From JACCXG01 sp963834305 (lineage in GTDB: Bacteria > Acidobacteriota > Vicinamibacteria > Vicinamibacterales > 2-12-FULL-66-21): DNA of 64,000 bases. The stretch is taken from positions 434,001 through 498,000 of the forward strand of contig CAWIAX010000002.1 of NCBI GenBank assembly GCA_963834305.1, given 5' to 3'. This document shows positions 25,436-34,383 of the stretch, one piece after another. The translations under genes and the position numbers were made by a program. The notes below the pieces were generated by a model that made no database searches, was not told the origin of the DNA, and saw nothing but the letters and a program-made list of their open reading frames with translations. Each line of letters starts with the position of its first letter. Within the stretch, counting starts at the first letter, position 1.

Positions 25436-25589
25436 GTCGTTGGAGCTCCTGTTCTGCGAGTTACCCGGAAACGTGTGGTCTCAGGCGGTAGCGGCCGTCG
25501 GGCCGGGATGCCTAGATCCGGTGAATTTTACAGGTTCCGGCCCCCCGCGGCAAGGGCACAGCGCCCGCCGGTTCCGGGCGCCGGCCGGC

Positions 25590-26465
25590 TCAGGCGCGGG
25601 GATGGAACCTGTCGTACACCGACCGCAGGCGCGCCTCCAGCACGTGGGTATAAATCTGGGTGGTCGAGAGGTCGGCGTGGCCGAGCATCATCTGGATGGC
25701 GCGCAGATCCGCGCCCCGTTCGAGCAGGTGCGTGGCGAATGAATGGCGGAGGACGTGCGGGCTGATCGCCTGGCGGATCCCTGCCTTGCGGCCGTATTCC
25801 TTCAGGATCTTCCAGAAGCCGACCCGCGAGAGCGGCCCGCCGCGGGCGTTGACGAACAGCCACGGCGAGCTGCGCGTGGCGAGCGCCGGCCGGCCCGCGC
25901 CGATGTAGCGCCGGAGCCACCCGCTGGCCTCCTGGCCGACGGGCACCAGCCGCTCCTTGCCCCCCTTCCCCACGCACGTCAGGTAGCCGTCTTCCAGGTG
26001 CAGGTTCGGCAGCTTGAGCGCCACGAGCTCCGACACGCGGAGCCCGGTCGCGTAGAGCACCGAGAGGAGCGCCTGGTCGCGCAGTCCCCTGGGGGTGGAC
26101 GGGTCCGGCTGCGCCAGCAGCCGATCGACCTCGTCGAGGTCGAGGAACTTCGGCAGCGCCGGCCAGGCCCGCGGCGCTTGCAGGTCGTCGGCCTGGCTGG
26201 CCTCGAGCCCCCGCTCCACGGCGAGGAAGCGGTAGAACCCGCGGATGCAGGCGACGGCGCGCGCCGTCGATCGCGGCGACAGCCCGCCCGCCATCAGGCT
26301 GCGGACGAAGGCCTCGAGGTGGCGCCGGTCGAGCGCGGCGACGTCGCGCTGCTGCCCCTCGGCGTAGCCGGCGAGCGCGGCCAGGTCGCGGGCGTAGCTC
26401 TCGACGGTGTTCGGCGCCAGGCGCCGCACGTCGCGCAGGTAGCCGAGGTAGTGGTCGATGGTCAC
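25590..26465 (-). CDS. xerD: Site-specific tyrosine recombinase XerD/XerC
   Basis: Resolves chromosome dimers at dif, with FtsK. 291 residues from GTG 26465, the standard size; open sequence upstream is not part of it. An N-terminal SAM-like domain (VTIDHYLGYLRDVRRLAPNT) is followed by the catalytic domain with the Arg of GLRVSEL, Lys of GKGGKERLVP, the HVLRHSFATHLL box (His and Arg), GHADLS and the nucleophilic Tyr of TQIYTHV. XerD is favoured over XerC by overall similarity, but the two cannot be separated with certainty here. It is not next to an integron or phage. Confidence 0.9.
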   Translation of the reverse strand: MTIDHYLGYLRDVRRLAPNTVESYARDLAALAGYAEGQQRDVAALDRRHLEAFVRSLMAGGLSPRSTARAVACIRGFYRFLAVERGLEASQADDLQAPRAWPALPKFLDLDEVDRLLAQPDPSTPRGLRDQALLSVLYATGLRVSELVALKLPNLHLEDGYLTCVGKGGKERLVPVGQEASGWLRRYIGAGRPALATRSSPWLFVNARGGPLSRVGFWKILKEYGRKAGIRQAISPHVLRHSFATHLLERGADLRAIQMMLGHADLSTTQIYTHVLEARLRSVYDRFHPRA

Positions 26466-26527
26466 CCGGCTATTGTGCACGGCGGCGGCGCACGGCGGGA
26501 AATGCCGCGCCGGCGGGGCGCACCGGT

Positions 26528-26556
26528 TTGACACTGCGGCACGCGCCGAGTACCGT
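26528..26556 (+). promoter_or_regulatory. Candidate sigma-70 promoter for murQ
   Basis: TTGACA (26528-26533), a 17-base spacer, TACCGT (26551-26556), 57 bases before ATG 26614. It resembles the promoter at 30417 (TTGACA, TACAGT). Confidence 0.5.
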
Positions 26557-26613
26557 GGCGGGTGCACGTCCGCGCTGGAGGAGGCGCGGTGCGTGTCCAA
26601 CGGAAACACCCGC

Positions 26614-27573
26614 ATGCCGACCCAGTCGAAATGGCAGTCTCTGCCCACCGAAGCGATCAACCCCGTCTCCCTCGCGATTGACAAGGCGCCGGTCCGCGAC
26701 ATCATCGAGATGGTGGTCAACGAGGACCGCAAGGTCATCGCCGCCGTCCACAAGGAGAAGGAGCGCATCGCCCACGGCATCGAGATCATCGCCGAGGCGC
26801 TCAAGAAGGGGGGGCGCGTGATCTTCGTCGGCGCCGGCACCAGCGGGCGGCTCGGCGTGGTCGAAGCCTCGGAGATGCCGCCGACGTTCGGCACCAGCCC
26901 GAAGCTGGTCCAGGCGATCATGGCGGGCGGCCAGGAGGCGGTGTTCCGGGCCAAGGAAGGCGTCGAGGACAACTACGAAGAGGGGGCGCGCAGCATCGGG
27001 CGGCTCCGCCTCTCCAAAAAGGACGTCGTCGTCGGCGTGTCGGCGAGCGGCATGACGCCGTTCGTGCGCGGCGGCCTGACGCGGGCGCGCAAGGCCGGCG
27101 CCCGCATCATCTTCGTCACCTGCTGGCCCGGCTCGGAGCTGCAGAACTTCGTCGACCTGCAGATTGCCCCGGCGGTCGGCCCCGAGCTCATTGCCGGCTC
27201 GACGCGGCTGAAGGCCGGCACCGCCACCAAGATGGTGCTGAACATGCTCACCACGGTGGCGATGATCAAGGTCGGCAAGACCTACGGCAACCTGATGGTG
27301 GACGTCCAGACCGGCTCGGAGAAGCTCAAGGATCGCGCCCGCCGCATCCTCTGTATCGTCACCGGGGTGGACTACGACGAGGCCGGCGCGATTCTCAAGC
27401 GCGCCAAGTGGAACGTCAAGGCCGCGATCGTGATGGAGAAGGCGGGCCTGACGCTGCCCCAGGCGCTGAAGCGGCTGAAGAAGGCGGACGATTCCATCCG
27501 CGAGGCGATCGGCGAGGACATCGAGGAGCGGCTGCGCGAGCTGCTCGACGGCAAAACCGCGCCTACTCCCTAG
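26614..27573 (+). CDS. murQ: N-acetylmuramic acid 6-phosphate etherase
   Basis: Cleaves the lactyl ether of MurNAc-6-P, giving GlcNAc-6-P for wall recycling. 319 residues from ATG 26614 (LPTEAINPVSLAIDKAPVRD is the family start); upstream in-frame starts would overlap the promoter. The SIS domain has VGAGTSGRLGVVEASEMPPT, which includes the catalytic Glu region, then VGVSASGMTPFVRGG and GSTRLKAGTATKMVLNM. A C-terminal UBA-like helix bundle (about 265-319) is present as in MurQ. The gene stands alone on this strand but next to amino-sugar genes. Confidence 0.9.
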   Translation: MPTQSKWQSLPTEAINPVSLAIDKAPVRDIIEMVVNEDRKVIAAVHKEKERIAHGIEIIAEALKKGGRVIFVGAGTSGRLGVVEASEMPPTFGTSPKLVQAIMAGGQEAVFRAKEGVEDNYEEGARSIGRLRLSKKDVVVGVSASGMTPFVRGGLTRARKAGARIIFVTCWPGSELQNFVDLQIAPAVGPELIAGSTRLKAGTATKMVLNMLTTVAMIKVGKTYGNLMVDVQTGSEKLKDRARRILCIVTGVDYDEAGAILKRAKWNVKAAIVMEKAGLTLPQALKRLKKADDSIREAIGEDIEERLRELLDGKTAPTP

Positions 27574-27653
27574 GCTTAGGCGAGCAGTCCGTGGTGAAAG
27601 TTTAGAGTCGCCCGTCGAATACCGCTGGCCTCTTACCGAGGGCTGCGACATCG

Positions 27654-28421
27654 TCAGCGTAACGCGTCGAGGACGGCGGCGAGCGTCTGCGCCTGCTGGT
27701 CCTCCCGCGAGATCGTCGCCGGCCAGTCGCCCGGCTGGAAGCCGTAGTGGCCGAACTGCGAATGGTTGCCGCCCTCGACCCGGATCCAGCGCGCGGAGGC
27801 CGGCAGGTTCCGGCGCGTCGCCTCGAGCTTCTCGACGTCGGCGACCGTGTCGCGCGTGCCGTAGATGCGCGTGACCGGCCCCGTGACGTGGGCGATGCTG
27901 AAATCCCGCGGGTGAGAGCTGCCGATGAGGATGAGCCCGGCGATCCCCGATGGATCGTGGAGGAGCATCTCGGCCGCGATTCGAGCGCCCCGCGAATGAC
28001 CCGCCACCACCCAGGCGCGGGTTGACAACTCGCGCATGCCAGCGCGTGCGCGCGCGAACGGGACCCGACCCTCGGCCCCCCCGAACATCCCACGCCGCGG
28101 CACCTTCACGAGGACGACCGCGTAGCCGGCTTCGGCGACGCGGCGGCACAGCACGGCGTACACGGCTGGATCGACCGCGGCGCCCGGGAAGAATACGAGG
28201 CCGGCCCGATTCGGATCCTGGCTGCCCGGCAGGAAGCTCCAATGCGTTTCGTGATCGGTGATCGTCACACGGTGATCGGTCCCGAGCGCGTCGTACGCCC
28301 GGGCCGACGCGCGATACGCCAGCAGCGCCCACGTCGTGAACACGACGAAGAAGAGAATGCCTGCCGTGATCCAGACCCGGCGGGTGATCCACAGAATCCG
28401 ACGGATGCGGGACGGTGGCAT
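27654..28421 (-). CDS. Membrane-anchored alpha/beta hydrolase
   Basis: 255 residues with an N-terminal membrane helix (about 14-35, ITAGILFFVVFTTWALLAY) and an alpha/beta hydrolase core. The nucleophile elbow is GHSRG (about residue 141), the acid is likely in VTRIYGTRDTVADVEK, and the His in GGNHSQFGHYG. It resembles the Abhydrolase_5 group; the substrate is unknown. It converges with murQ (80 bases between) and is separated from nagB by 181 bases in which I see no feature. Membership in the cell-wall locus is only positional. Confidence 0.75.
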   Translation of the reverse strand: MPPSRIRRILWITRRVWITAGILFFVVFTTWALLAYRASARAYDALGTDHRVTITDHETHWSFLPGSQDPNRAGLVFFPGAAVDPAVYAVLCRRVAEAGYAVVLVKVPRRGMFGGAEGRVPFARARAGMRELSTRAWVVAGHSRGARIAAEMLLHDPSGIAGLILIGSSHPRDFSIAHVTGPVTRIYGTRDTVADVEKLEATRRNLPASARWIRVEGGNHSQFGHYGFQPGDWPATISREDQQAQTLAAVLDALR

Positions 28422-28602
28422 GAATGGCAGTCTAGCAGCCCGGCATCGCCATCGGTCGAATCAGATCTTGGACGCCCACGCCTTCGACGACCATCGTGCG
28501 ACGGGATTCGGGCGAGACGCGCACCATCGTCTCGAATGACTACCCGTCGCCGTGTCCGAAGGGGTCCTCACCACGGGCTGCCAGCTGCCAGCCTCCAGGC
28601 CT

Positions 28603-29379
28603 CTAACCGCCCGGCGTCCGGACCGACGTCTCCCCCGGCGTCAGCGCGGCCGCCGCCGCGGGGTCCAGGATGACATCGGCGTCGTGGTGCAGCTGCAGGA
28701 ACGACGCCGGCAGCTCGGTGGTGAGCGGCCCGTTCACGACGCGCGCCACACACTCCGCCTTGCTCGCCCCGTGCGCCAGCAGGATCAGTGACTCGGCCTG
28801 AAGGATCGTCGCCATCCCCATCGACAGCGCCTCGGACGGCACCTGGTCCGGATCGCCGCCAAACAGCGTGGCGTTGCTGCGGCGGGTTTCCGGCTTCAGC
28901 GTGACGCGGTGCGTGCGTGACTGCAGCTCCCGCCCCGGTTCGTTGAAGCCGATGTGCCCGTTGGTGCCGATGCCCAGGATCTGGATATCGATACCCCCGG
29001 CCGCCGCGATCGCACGTTCGTAGCGGCGGCATTCCGCCGCGGGCTCCGCCGTGCCGACCAGGAAATTGATCCGCTCGGGCCGCAGGTTCACGTGCCGGAA
29101 GAGGTGGTGCTGCATGAACTGGCGGTACGACCCCGGGTGGTCCTGGGGCAGGCCGACGAACTCGTCCAGGTTGAAGGTCGCGGCCGAGGACCAGTCGAGC
29201 CCGCGCGCGATCGACAGCTCCGCCAGCGCGTCGTAGAGCGCGATCGGGGTGCGGCCGGTAGCCAGCCCGAGCACCAGGCCGGGCTTCTGCTCCAGGGCAG
29301 CGGCGAGGCGCGCGGCAACGACCTGCGCGGCGGCGTGGGCATCGGGGAACACGGTGACTCGAGGGCTGCGAAAGGGCAT
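28603..29379 (-). CDS. nagB: Glucosamine-6-phosphate deaminase
   Basis: Converts GlcN-6-P to fructose-6-P and ammonia. 258 residues. Conserved LGLATGRTPIALYDAL, FNLDEFVGLPQDHPGSYRQF (catalytic Asp), the LGIGTNGHIGFNEPG active-site loop with its His, and the C-terminal LTTELPASFLQLH. The start overlaps the stop of the upstream kinase (TGATG), so the two are coupled. No nagA deacetylase is visible between them. Confidence 0.94.
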   Translation of the reverse strand: MPFRSPRVTVFPDAHAAAQVVAARLAAALEQKPGLVLGLATGRTPIALYDALAELSIARGLDWSSAATFNLDEFVGLPQDHPGSYRQFMQHHLFRHVNLRPERINFLVGTAEPAAECRRYERAIAAAGGIDIQILGIGTNGHIGFNEPGRELQSRTHRVTLKPETRRSNATLFGGDPDQVPSEALSMGMATILQAESLILLAHGASKAECVARVVNGPLTTELPASFLQLHHDADVILDPAAAAALTPGETSVRTPGG

Positions 29380-30323
29380 CAGTGTGGTTTGTAGACGGGC
29401 ACGCGCGCACCGCCGCGGGCCTCCTGCAGGGCGAGGGCAATCGCCCCCTCGGCCGGTTCGCGTGTCAGCAGCGCGGTTGTGCTGTGCGGCGCCGCGGCGG
29501 CCAGCCGGCGTCCGAGCTCCTGCTCGAGCCAGGGGACCGCGCGGAAGATGCCGCCCGACAGGATGAACGTAAACGGTTCGGCCACCAGCTCGAGCCGGCG
29601 CGCCACCGAGAGCGCCGCCCCTTCGAGCTCGTTCGCCGCGCCGCGCAGGATGCCGGCAGCCGCCGCGTCCCCCTCGAGGAAGGCGCGCTGGACGCAGCTC
29701 GCCAGCGCGCCGATCGCGGCCGGCTTCATATTGTAGTGATAGACCTCGTGCAGCAGCGCCTGCGGCCGTGCCACGCCGAAGTGTTCGAGCAGCATCGGCG
29801 TCATCCGCGTCTCAGGCCCGCGGTGATCGGCCGCCCGCAGCACCGCCCGCAGCGCCGCGCGGCCGATCCAGTAGCCGCTGCCCTCGTCGCCGAGCACGTG
29901 GCCCCACCCGCCGGACCGGGCGGCCTCCCCTGCCGCGTTCCGGCCGTAGGCGATCGATCCGGTCCCCGAGATGATGACGACACCCGGCGCGCCGGGGGCG
30001 CCGGCTTCGAGCGCCACCAGCGCGTCGTTCACGATGACGACGCGCGCCTTGAGACCGATGCGTTTCATGATGCCCTGGATCACCGCGTGGTCGTCCTGCC
30101 GATCGACCCCGGCGATGCCCAGGCAGATCGCCGCCGGCACGAGATCGCGGTCGCCGATGGCCTCGTCCATCGCCTCGTGGAGCACCTTCTCGACCTGGAG
30201 CTCGCCGACCGCCTGGAGGTTGGCGCCGCCGCCCCGGGCACGGGCGACGATCCGGCCGTCGCCGTCGGCCAGAAGACAGACCGTCTTGGTGCCCCCCGCG
30301 TCGATGCCTAGAACGTGGAGCAT
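29379..30323 (-). CDS. BadF/BadG-type N-acetylglucosamine kinase
   Basis: ASKHA-fold kinase, likely for GlcNAc, GlcN or MurNAc. 314 residues: phosphate-1 motif VLGIDAGGTKTVCLLAD (5-21), LGIAGVDR, the NDALVALEAG catalytic Asp region, SGTGSIAYG and GDEGSGYWIGR, then adenosine motif FILSGGIFRAV. The family includes mammalian NAGK and clostridial MurK. The coupled nagB and nearby murQ favour an amino sugar substrate. Which sugar cannot be told from sequence. Confidence 0.85.
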   Translation of the reverse strand: MLHVLGIDAGGTKTVCLLADGDGRIVARARGGGANLQAVGELQVEKVLHEAMDEAIGDRDLVPAAICLGIAGVDRQDDHAVIQGIMKRIGLKARVVIVNDALVALEAGAPGAPGVVIISGTGSIAYGRNAAGEAARSGGWGHVLGDEGSGYWIGRAALRAVLRAADHRGPETRMTPMLLEHFGVARPQALLHEVYHYNMKPAAIGALASCVQRAFLEGDAAAAGILRGAANELEGAALSVARRLELVAEPFTFILSGGIFRAVPWLEQELGRRLAAAAPHSTTALLTREPAEGAIALALQEARGGARVPVYKPH

Positions 30324-30416
30324 CCGGCTCCTGTCGCGGGCACCCCGGGACGACTCTTCACCACCTGCGCGGCTGTCTGGCTCTCGACCATGGCGTCAAA
30401 TCGTATAACACCCGCG

Positions 30417-30446
30417 TTGACACCTTCGCGCGCGCCACGGTACAGT
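30417..30446 (+). promoter_or_regulatory. Candidate sigma-70 promoter for the GHL10-SSS-hydrolase operon
   Basis: TTGACA (30417-30422), an 18-base spacer, TACAGT (30441-30446), with the ATG at 30459. The 5' leader would be only a few bases. It lies in the 135-base divergent gap with the kinase gene. Confidence 0.5.
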
Positions 30447-30458
30447 CGAGGGCATCTT

Positions 30459-31754
30459 ATGCATTGCACTGGCAGCCGCGCCCTCCGCCTGTTTGCGGGC
30501 GCCGGCGTCGCCGTGTGTCTCGCGGCCACCCTCGCGGCGGTGAGCCTGTCGGCGCGGCCCGGCGCGGCAGGGCAGCCCGAGCCGCCCGCCGCGGCGGAAA
30601 TGCGCGCGATGTGGGTGCTGCGATCCTCGCTGGCCTCGCCGGAGAGCATCGCGGCGCTCGTGCGATCGGCGCGGCGCAACGGCTTCAACACCCTCTTCGT
30701 GCAGGTGCGCGGCCGCGGCGATGCGCTGTTCGCCGGCAGCAGCGAGCCGCGCGCCGCCGAGCTGGCGCGGCAGCCCGACTCGTTCGACCCGCTGGCAGAA
30801 GTCCTGCGCACGGCCCAGGCCGCCGGGCTGCGGGTGCACGCCTGGGTGAACGTCAACCTGGTGTCGAGCGCGGTGGATCTGCCGCGCTCGCGCGAGCACC
30901 TCGTCTATCGCCATCCCGAGTGGCTGATGGTGCCGCGGGATCTCGCCCAGGAGCTCGCGCGCGCCGCACCGGCGAGCCCCGGCTACCTCGGCAAGCTGGC
31001 GCGGTGGACGCGGGCGCACAACACCGATGTCGAGGGGCTGTACGCCTCGCCCATCAATCCCCTGGCGGTCGAGCACCTGCGGACGATCGTGCGCGGCCTG
31101 GCGCGGCGGTATCCGCTCGACGGCGTGCACTTCGACTACGCCCGCTACCCGTCCGACCGCTTCGACTACAGCCGCGCCGCGGTACGCGAGTTCCGCGCGT
31201 CGATCGAAGGCCGCCTGCCCGCCGCGCGCCGGCGCAGCCTGGCGGCGCAGGAAGCCAACGACATCTTCGCGTATCCCGACGCCTTCCCGGACGACTGGCG
31301 GCGCTTCCGCGTCGCCCGGATGACGACGCTGCTGGCGCGGCTGCGCGACTCGGTCAAGGCGGAGCGGCCGGGCGCGATCGTCAGCGTCGCCACCAAGCCG
31401 GACATGGACGAGGCGCTGCAGAGCCGCCTGCAGGAGTGGCCGCGCTGGCTCGAGCGTGGACTGGTCGATGCGGTGGCGCCGATGGCCTACACCACCGAGC
31501 CGGCACGGTTCGCCCAGCAGATTGCCGCGGCGCGCGCCGTTGCCGGCACGCGGGAAGTCTGGGCCGGCATCGGCGCCTACCGGCTCTCCGCGGCGCAGAC
31601 CGTCGACAACATCGCCACCGCCCGCCGCCTCGGCGCCGGCGGCATCATCCTCTTTTCCTACGACAGCCTGATCGAGCCGCGCAAGGGCGCGGAGGACTAT
31701 CTCGCCGCCGTGTCTCGCGGCGCCTTCGCGCCGCTCGACGCCGGCTCCCGATGA
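30459..31754 (+). CDS. GH10-like (GHL10/DUF187) family glycoside hydrolase
   Basis: Secreted predicted glycosidase of 431 residues with a signal peptide (about 1-40). The (beta/alpha)8 domain shows RAMWVLRSSLASPESIAALV, GFNTLFVQVRGRGDALF, RVHAWVNVNLVSS, and the strongly conserved YPLDGVHFDYARYP (about 221-234). Then come VSVATKPDMDEAL and VDAVAPMAYT. E. coli DigH, a related protein, cuts denuded peptidoglycan, so a peptidoglycan substrate is plausible. First gene of a plus-strand unit with a symporter and a serine hydrolase. Confidence 0.85.
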   Translation: MHCTGSRALRLFAGAGVAVCLAATLAAVSLSARPGAAGQPEPPAAAEMRAMWVLRSSLASPESIAALVRSARRNGFNTLFVQVRGRGDALFAGSSEPRAAELARQPDSFDPLAEVLRTAQAAGLRVHAWVNVNLVSSAVDLPRSREHLVYRHPEWLMVPRDLAQELARAAPASPGYLGKLARWTRAHNTDVEGLYASPINPLAVEHLRTIVRGLARRYPLDGVHFDYARYPSDRFDYSRAAVREFRASIEGRLPAARRRSLAAQEANDIFAYPDAFPDDWRRFRVARMTTLLARLRDSVKAERPGAIVSVATKPDMDEALQSRLQEWPRWLERGLVDAVAPMAYTTEPARFAQQIAAARAVAGTREVWAGIGAYRLSAAQTVDNIATARRLGAGGIILFSYDSLIEPRKGAEDYLAAVSRGAFAPLDAGSR

Positions 31755-31785
31755 CGGTGCCCGACCCGGCCGGATCCCTCCGCCC

Positions 31786-33225
31786 ATGGTGCTGACCTGG
31801 ATCGACTATGCCGTGATCGCCGGCTACCTGCTGGCGATCACGGCGTTCGGCTCCTGGTTCGCGCGCTTCCAGAAGACGACCCGCGACTACTTCCTGACCG
31901 GCCGTTCCGTGCCCTGGTGGGCGATCTGCTTCACTATCGTCGCCACCGAAACCAGCACGCTCAGCTTCATCGGCGTGCCCGCCGGCGCCTACGCCGGGAA
32001 CATGACCTTCCTCCAGATCGCCTTCGGCTACATCGTCGGCCGGGTGCTGGTGAGCGCGCTGTTCCTGCCGGCGTATTTCCGCGGCGAGCTGTTCACGTCG
32101 TACGAGCTGCTGTTCCGCCGCTTCGGGCCGGAGGTCAAGAACGTGGCCGCCGTGATCTTCATGATCACGCGGACGCTGGCGGACGGCATCCGCCTGTTCG
32201 CGACGGCGCTGGTCATCTCGGTCGTCACCCAGGTACCGGTGACGTTCACCGTGATCGCGCTCGGCGCCGCCATGATCGTCTATACCGTGCGCGGCGGCGT
32301 CTCCGCCGTGATCTGGACCGACGTCGTCCAGATGTTCATCTACGTCCTCGGCGCCGGGATCGTCTTTGCCGGCCTGCTCTACCTGATCGACGGCGGCTGG
32401 CCGGAAGTGGTCCGGATCGCCGGAGGGGCGGGACACTTCCAGGTGCTCGACTTCAGCACCGATCCGCAGCGCGTCTACACGTTCTGGGCGGGGCTCTTCG
32501 GCGGCATCGCCCTGACGCTCGCCACGCACGGCACCGACCAGTTCCTGGTGCAGCGGCTGCTGTCGGCGCGCTCGGCGCGCGGCGCCTCGGCCGGCCTCAT
32601 CCTGAGCGGCGTGCTGGTGTTCGCGCAGTTCGTGCTGTTCCTGGCGATCGGGGCGGCGCTCTTCACCTTCTACCAGCAGACGCCGCTGCCGCGCCCGCTC
32701 GACCGCGCCGACGAGATCCTGCCGCTCTTCGTCGTGACCTCGCTGCCCCAGGGCATCTCCGGGTTCATCGTCGCGGCGATCGTGGCCGCGGCGCTCTCCC
32801 CGTCGATCAACTCGCTGGCCGCGACGACGGTGAACGACTTCTATGTGAAGTACATCCGGCCGGACGCGGACGAAGCGACGCTGATGCGCGTCGCGCACCG
32901 GGCCACCATCGCCTGGGGAGTGGCGCAGATCGCGGTCGCCCTCGCCGCCCAATACGTCACCCGCTCGGTGCTCGATGCCGGCCTGTCCGTGCTGTCGCTC
33001 GCCGCCGGGCCCGTGCTCGGCGCGTTCCTGACCGGCGTGATGACCACGCGGGTCAGGAGCGGTGCGATGCTGGGCGGGATGGCGGCCGGGACGGTGCTGC
33101 TCGCCTGGGCCTGGGGCACGGGCGCCTACGCGTGGACCTGGTACGCGCTGACCGGCTCGGCAGTCACCATCCTGGTCGCGGTGCTGCTCTCCTTCGTGCC
33201 GACACGGGATGCCCGACAGGTTTGA
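31786..33225 (+). CDS. Sodium:solute symporter (SSS family)
   Basis: 479 residues, about 13 membrane helices, LeuT-like fold. Recognisable blocks are YFLTGRSVPWWAICFTIVAT, the ETSTLSFIGVPAGAY sodium-site region, ATHGTDQFLVQRLLSARS and AALSPSINSLAATTVNDFY. Substrate cannot be read from the sequence; sialic acid, sugars and amino acids are all known. Neighbours suggest a cell-wall amino sugar or muropeptide fragment. The stop overlaps the next gene by 17 bases. Confidence 0.9.
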   Translation: MVLTWIDYAVIAGYLLAITAFGSWFARFQKTTRDYFLTGRSVPWWAICFTIVATETSTLSFIGVPAGAYAGNMTFLQIAFGYIVGRVLVSALFLPAYFRGELFTSYELLFRRFGPEVKNVAAVIFMITRTLADGIRLFATALVISVVTQVPVTFTVIALGAAMIVYTVRGGVSAVIWTDVVQMFIYVLGAGIVFAGLLYLIDGGWPEVVRIAGGAGHFQVLDFSTDPQRVYTFWAGLFGGIALTLATHGTDQFLVQRLLSARSARGASAGLILSGVLVFAQFVLFLAIGAALFTFYQQTPLPRPLDRADEILPLFVVTSLPQGISGFIVAAIVAAALSPSINSLAATTVNDFYVKYIRPDADEATLMRVAHRATIAWGVAQIAVALAAQYVTRSVLDAGLSVLSLAAGPVLGAFLTGVMTTRVRSGAMLGGMAAGTVLLAWAWGTGAYAWTWYALTGSAVTILVAVLLSFVPTRDARQV

Positions 33226-34309
33226 GCCGGTTGCCGGAATCCTTCAGCGGGCGGTTGAAGCGCACGCCTTCCCGGCGGCGGCGATCGAAGTGGGGCGGCG
33301 CGACGGCCCGATGTGGAACGCGGCCTTCGGCGGCTTCACCTACGATCCCTACGCCCGGCTGACCACCCCCGACACAATCTTTGATCTGGCGTCGCTGACG
33401 AAGGTGATGGCCACGGCCACGCTGGCCATGCGGGCCGTGGACGGCGGGCTGATCGCGCTGTCGGATCCCGTCGGGCAGCGGCTGCCGGCCTGGCGGGGCG
33501 CCGACCGCGAGGCTGTCACCATCCGCGACCTGCTGGCGCACAGCTCCGGGCTGACGGCGTATCTGCCATTCTTTCGCAGCTGCACCGGGCGGCCCGAGTT
33601 CGAGCGCGCGATCTGCACGATGCCGCTCGAATACCCCCCCGCCACGCAGTCGGTCTACAGCGACCTGGGGTTCATCCTGCTCGGCTTCATCCTCGAGGAC
33701 GCCGCGCCGCGGAGCCACGGGTTCGCGGGCGCGCCAGGCGCGTTCGATCCCGCGGCCACACTCGCAGCGCAGTTCGCCCGGCTCGCCGCCGCGCTGACGA
33801 GCGAGCCGCTCGCCTTCGACCCGCCCCGCGGCTGGCGGCCGCGCTGCGCGCCCACCGAGATCGACACCTGGCGGGGCCGCCTGCTCGCCGGCGAAGTGCA
33901 CGACGAGAACTGCTGGGCGCTCGGCGGCGCGGCGGGACATGCCGGGCTGTTCGGCACGGCGGCGGCTGTCGGGGCGTTTGCGCGGGCGGTGCTCTACACG
34001 ATTGCCGGAGAGCCGCTGCTGGCGCGCCCCGACACCATGCGGCACTTCATCACGAAGGCGGCGGTACCGGGGAGCTCGCGCGCGCTGGGCTGGGACACGA
34101 TGCTCCCGACCTCGTCGTGCGGTACGCGGCTGTCGCCGACAGCGATCGGCCACACGGGCTTCACCGGCACGTCGCTGTGGATTGACTGGGAACGGGATCT
34201 CTATGTCGCGCTGCTGACCAACCGCGTGCACCCGGATCGATCGAACAGCGCGATCCAGGCAGTCCGGCGCGAGGTGCACGACGCGATTGTCGACGCGATC
34301 GGGCGGTGA
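33209..34309 (+). CDS. Serine hydrolase, class C beta-lactamase/transpeptidase-like
   Basis: 366 residues with the SxxK nucleophile motif SLTK (62-65), the second motif YSD (in QSVYSDLGF, about 150-152) and the third HTG motif (HTGFTGTSLWID). It is typical of D-aminopeptidase/esterase-like family proteins. It has no signal peptide, so it may act in the cytoplasm on imported peptides, as recycling enzymes in such clusters do. The start overlaps the symporter. Confidence 0.85.
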   Translation: MPDRFEPVAGILQRAVEAHAFPAAAIEVGRRDGPMWNAAFGGFTYDPYARLTTPDTIFDLASLTKVMATATLAMRAVDGGLIALSDPVGQRLPAWRGADREAVTIRDLLAHSSGLTAYLPFFRSCTGRPEFERAICTMPLEYPPATQSVYSDLGFILLGFILEDAAPRSHGFAGAPGAFDPAATLAAQFARLAAALTSEPLAFDPPRGWRPRCAPTEIDTWRGRLLAGEVHDENCWALGGAAGHAGLFGTAAAVGAFARAVLYTIAGEPLLARPDTMRHFITKAAVPGSSRALGWDTMLPTSSCGTRLSPTAIGHTGFTGTSLWIDWERDLYVALLTNRVHPDRSNSAIQAVRREVHDAIVDAIGR

Positions 34310-34383
34310 TCCCTCGCTCCCCTCACTGAACCCGCCCCTCCGGCCGGGATCGTCGTCTTAATGGCGTGCGCGCGAGCAGCCGT

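Noticed and set aside
25436..25589. SAM or SAH riboswitch in the metK leader
   Set aside because: No conserved core of the SAM-I, SAM-II or SAH classes can be found on the minus strand.
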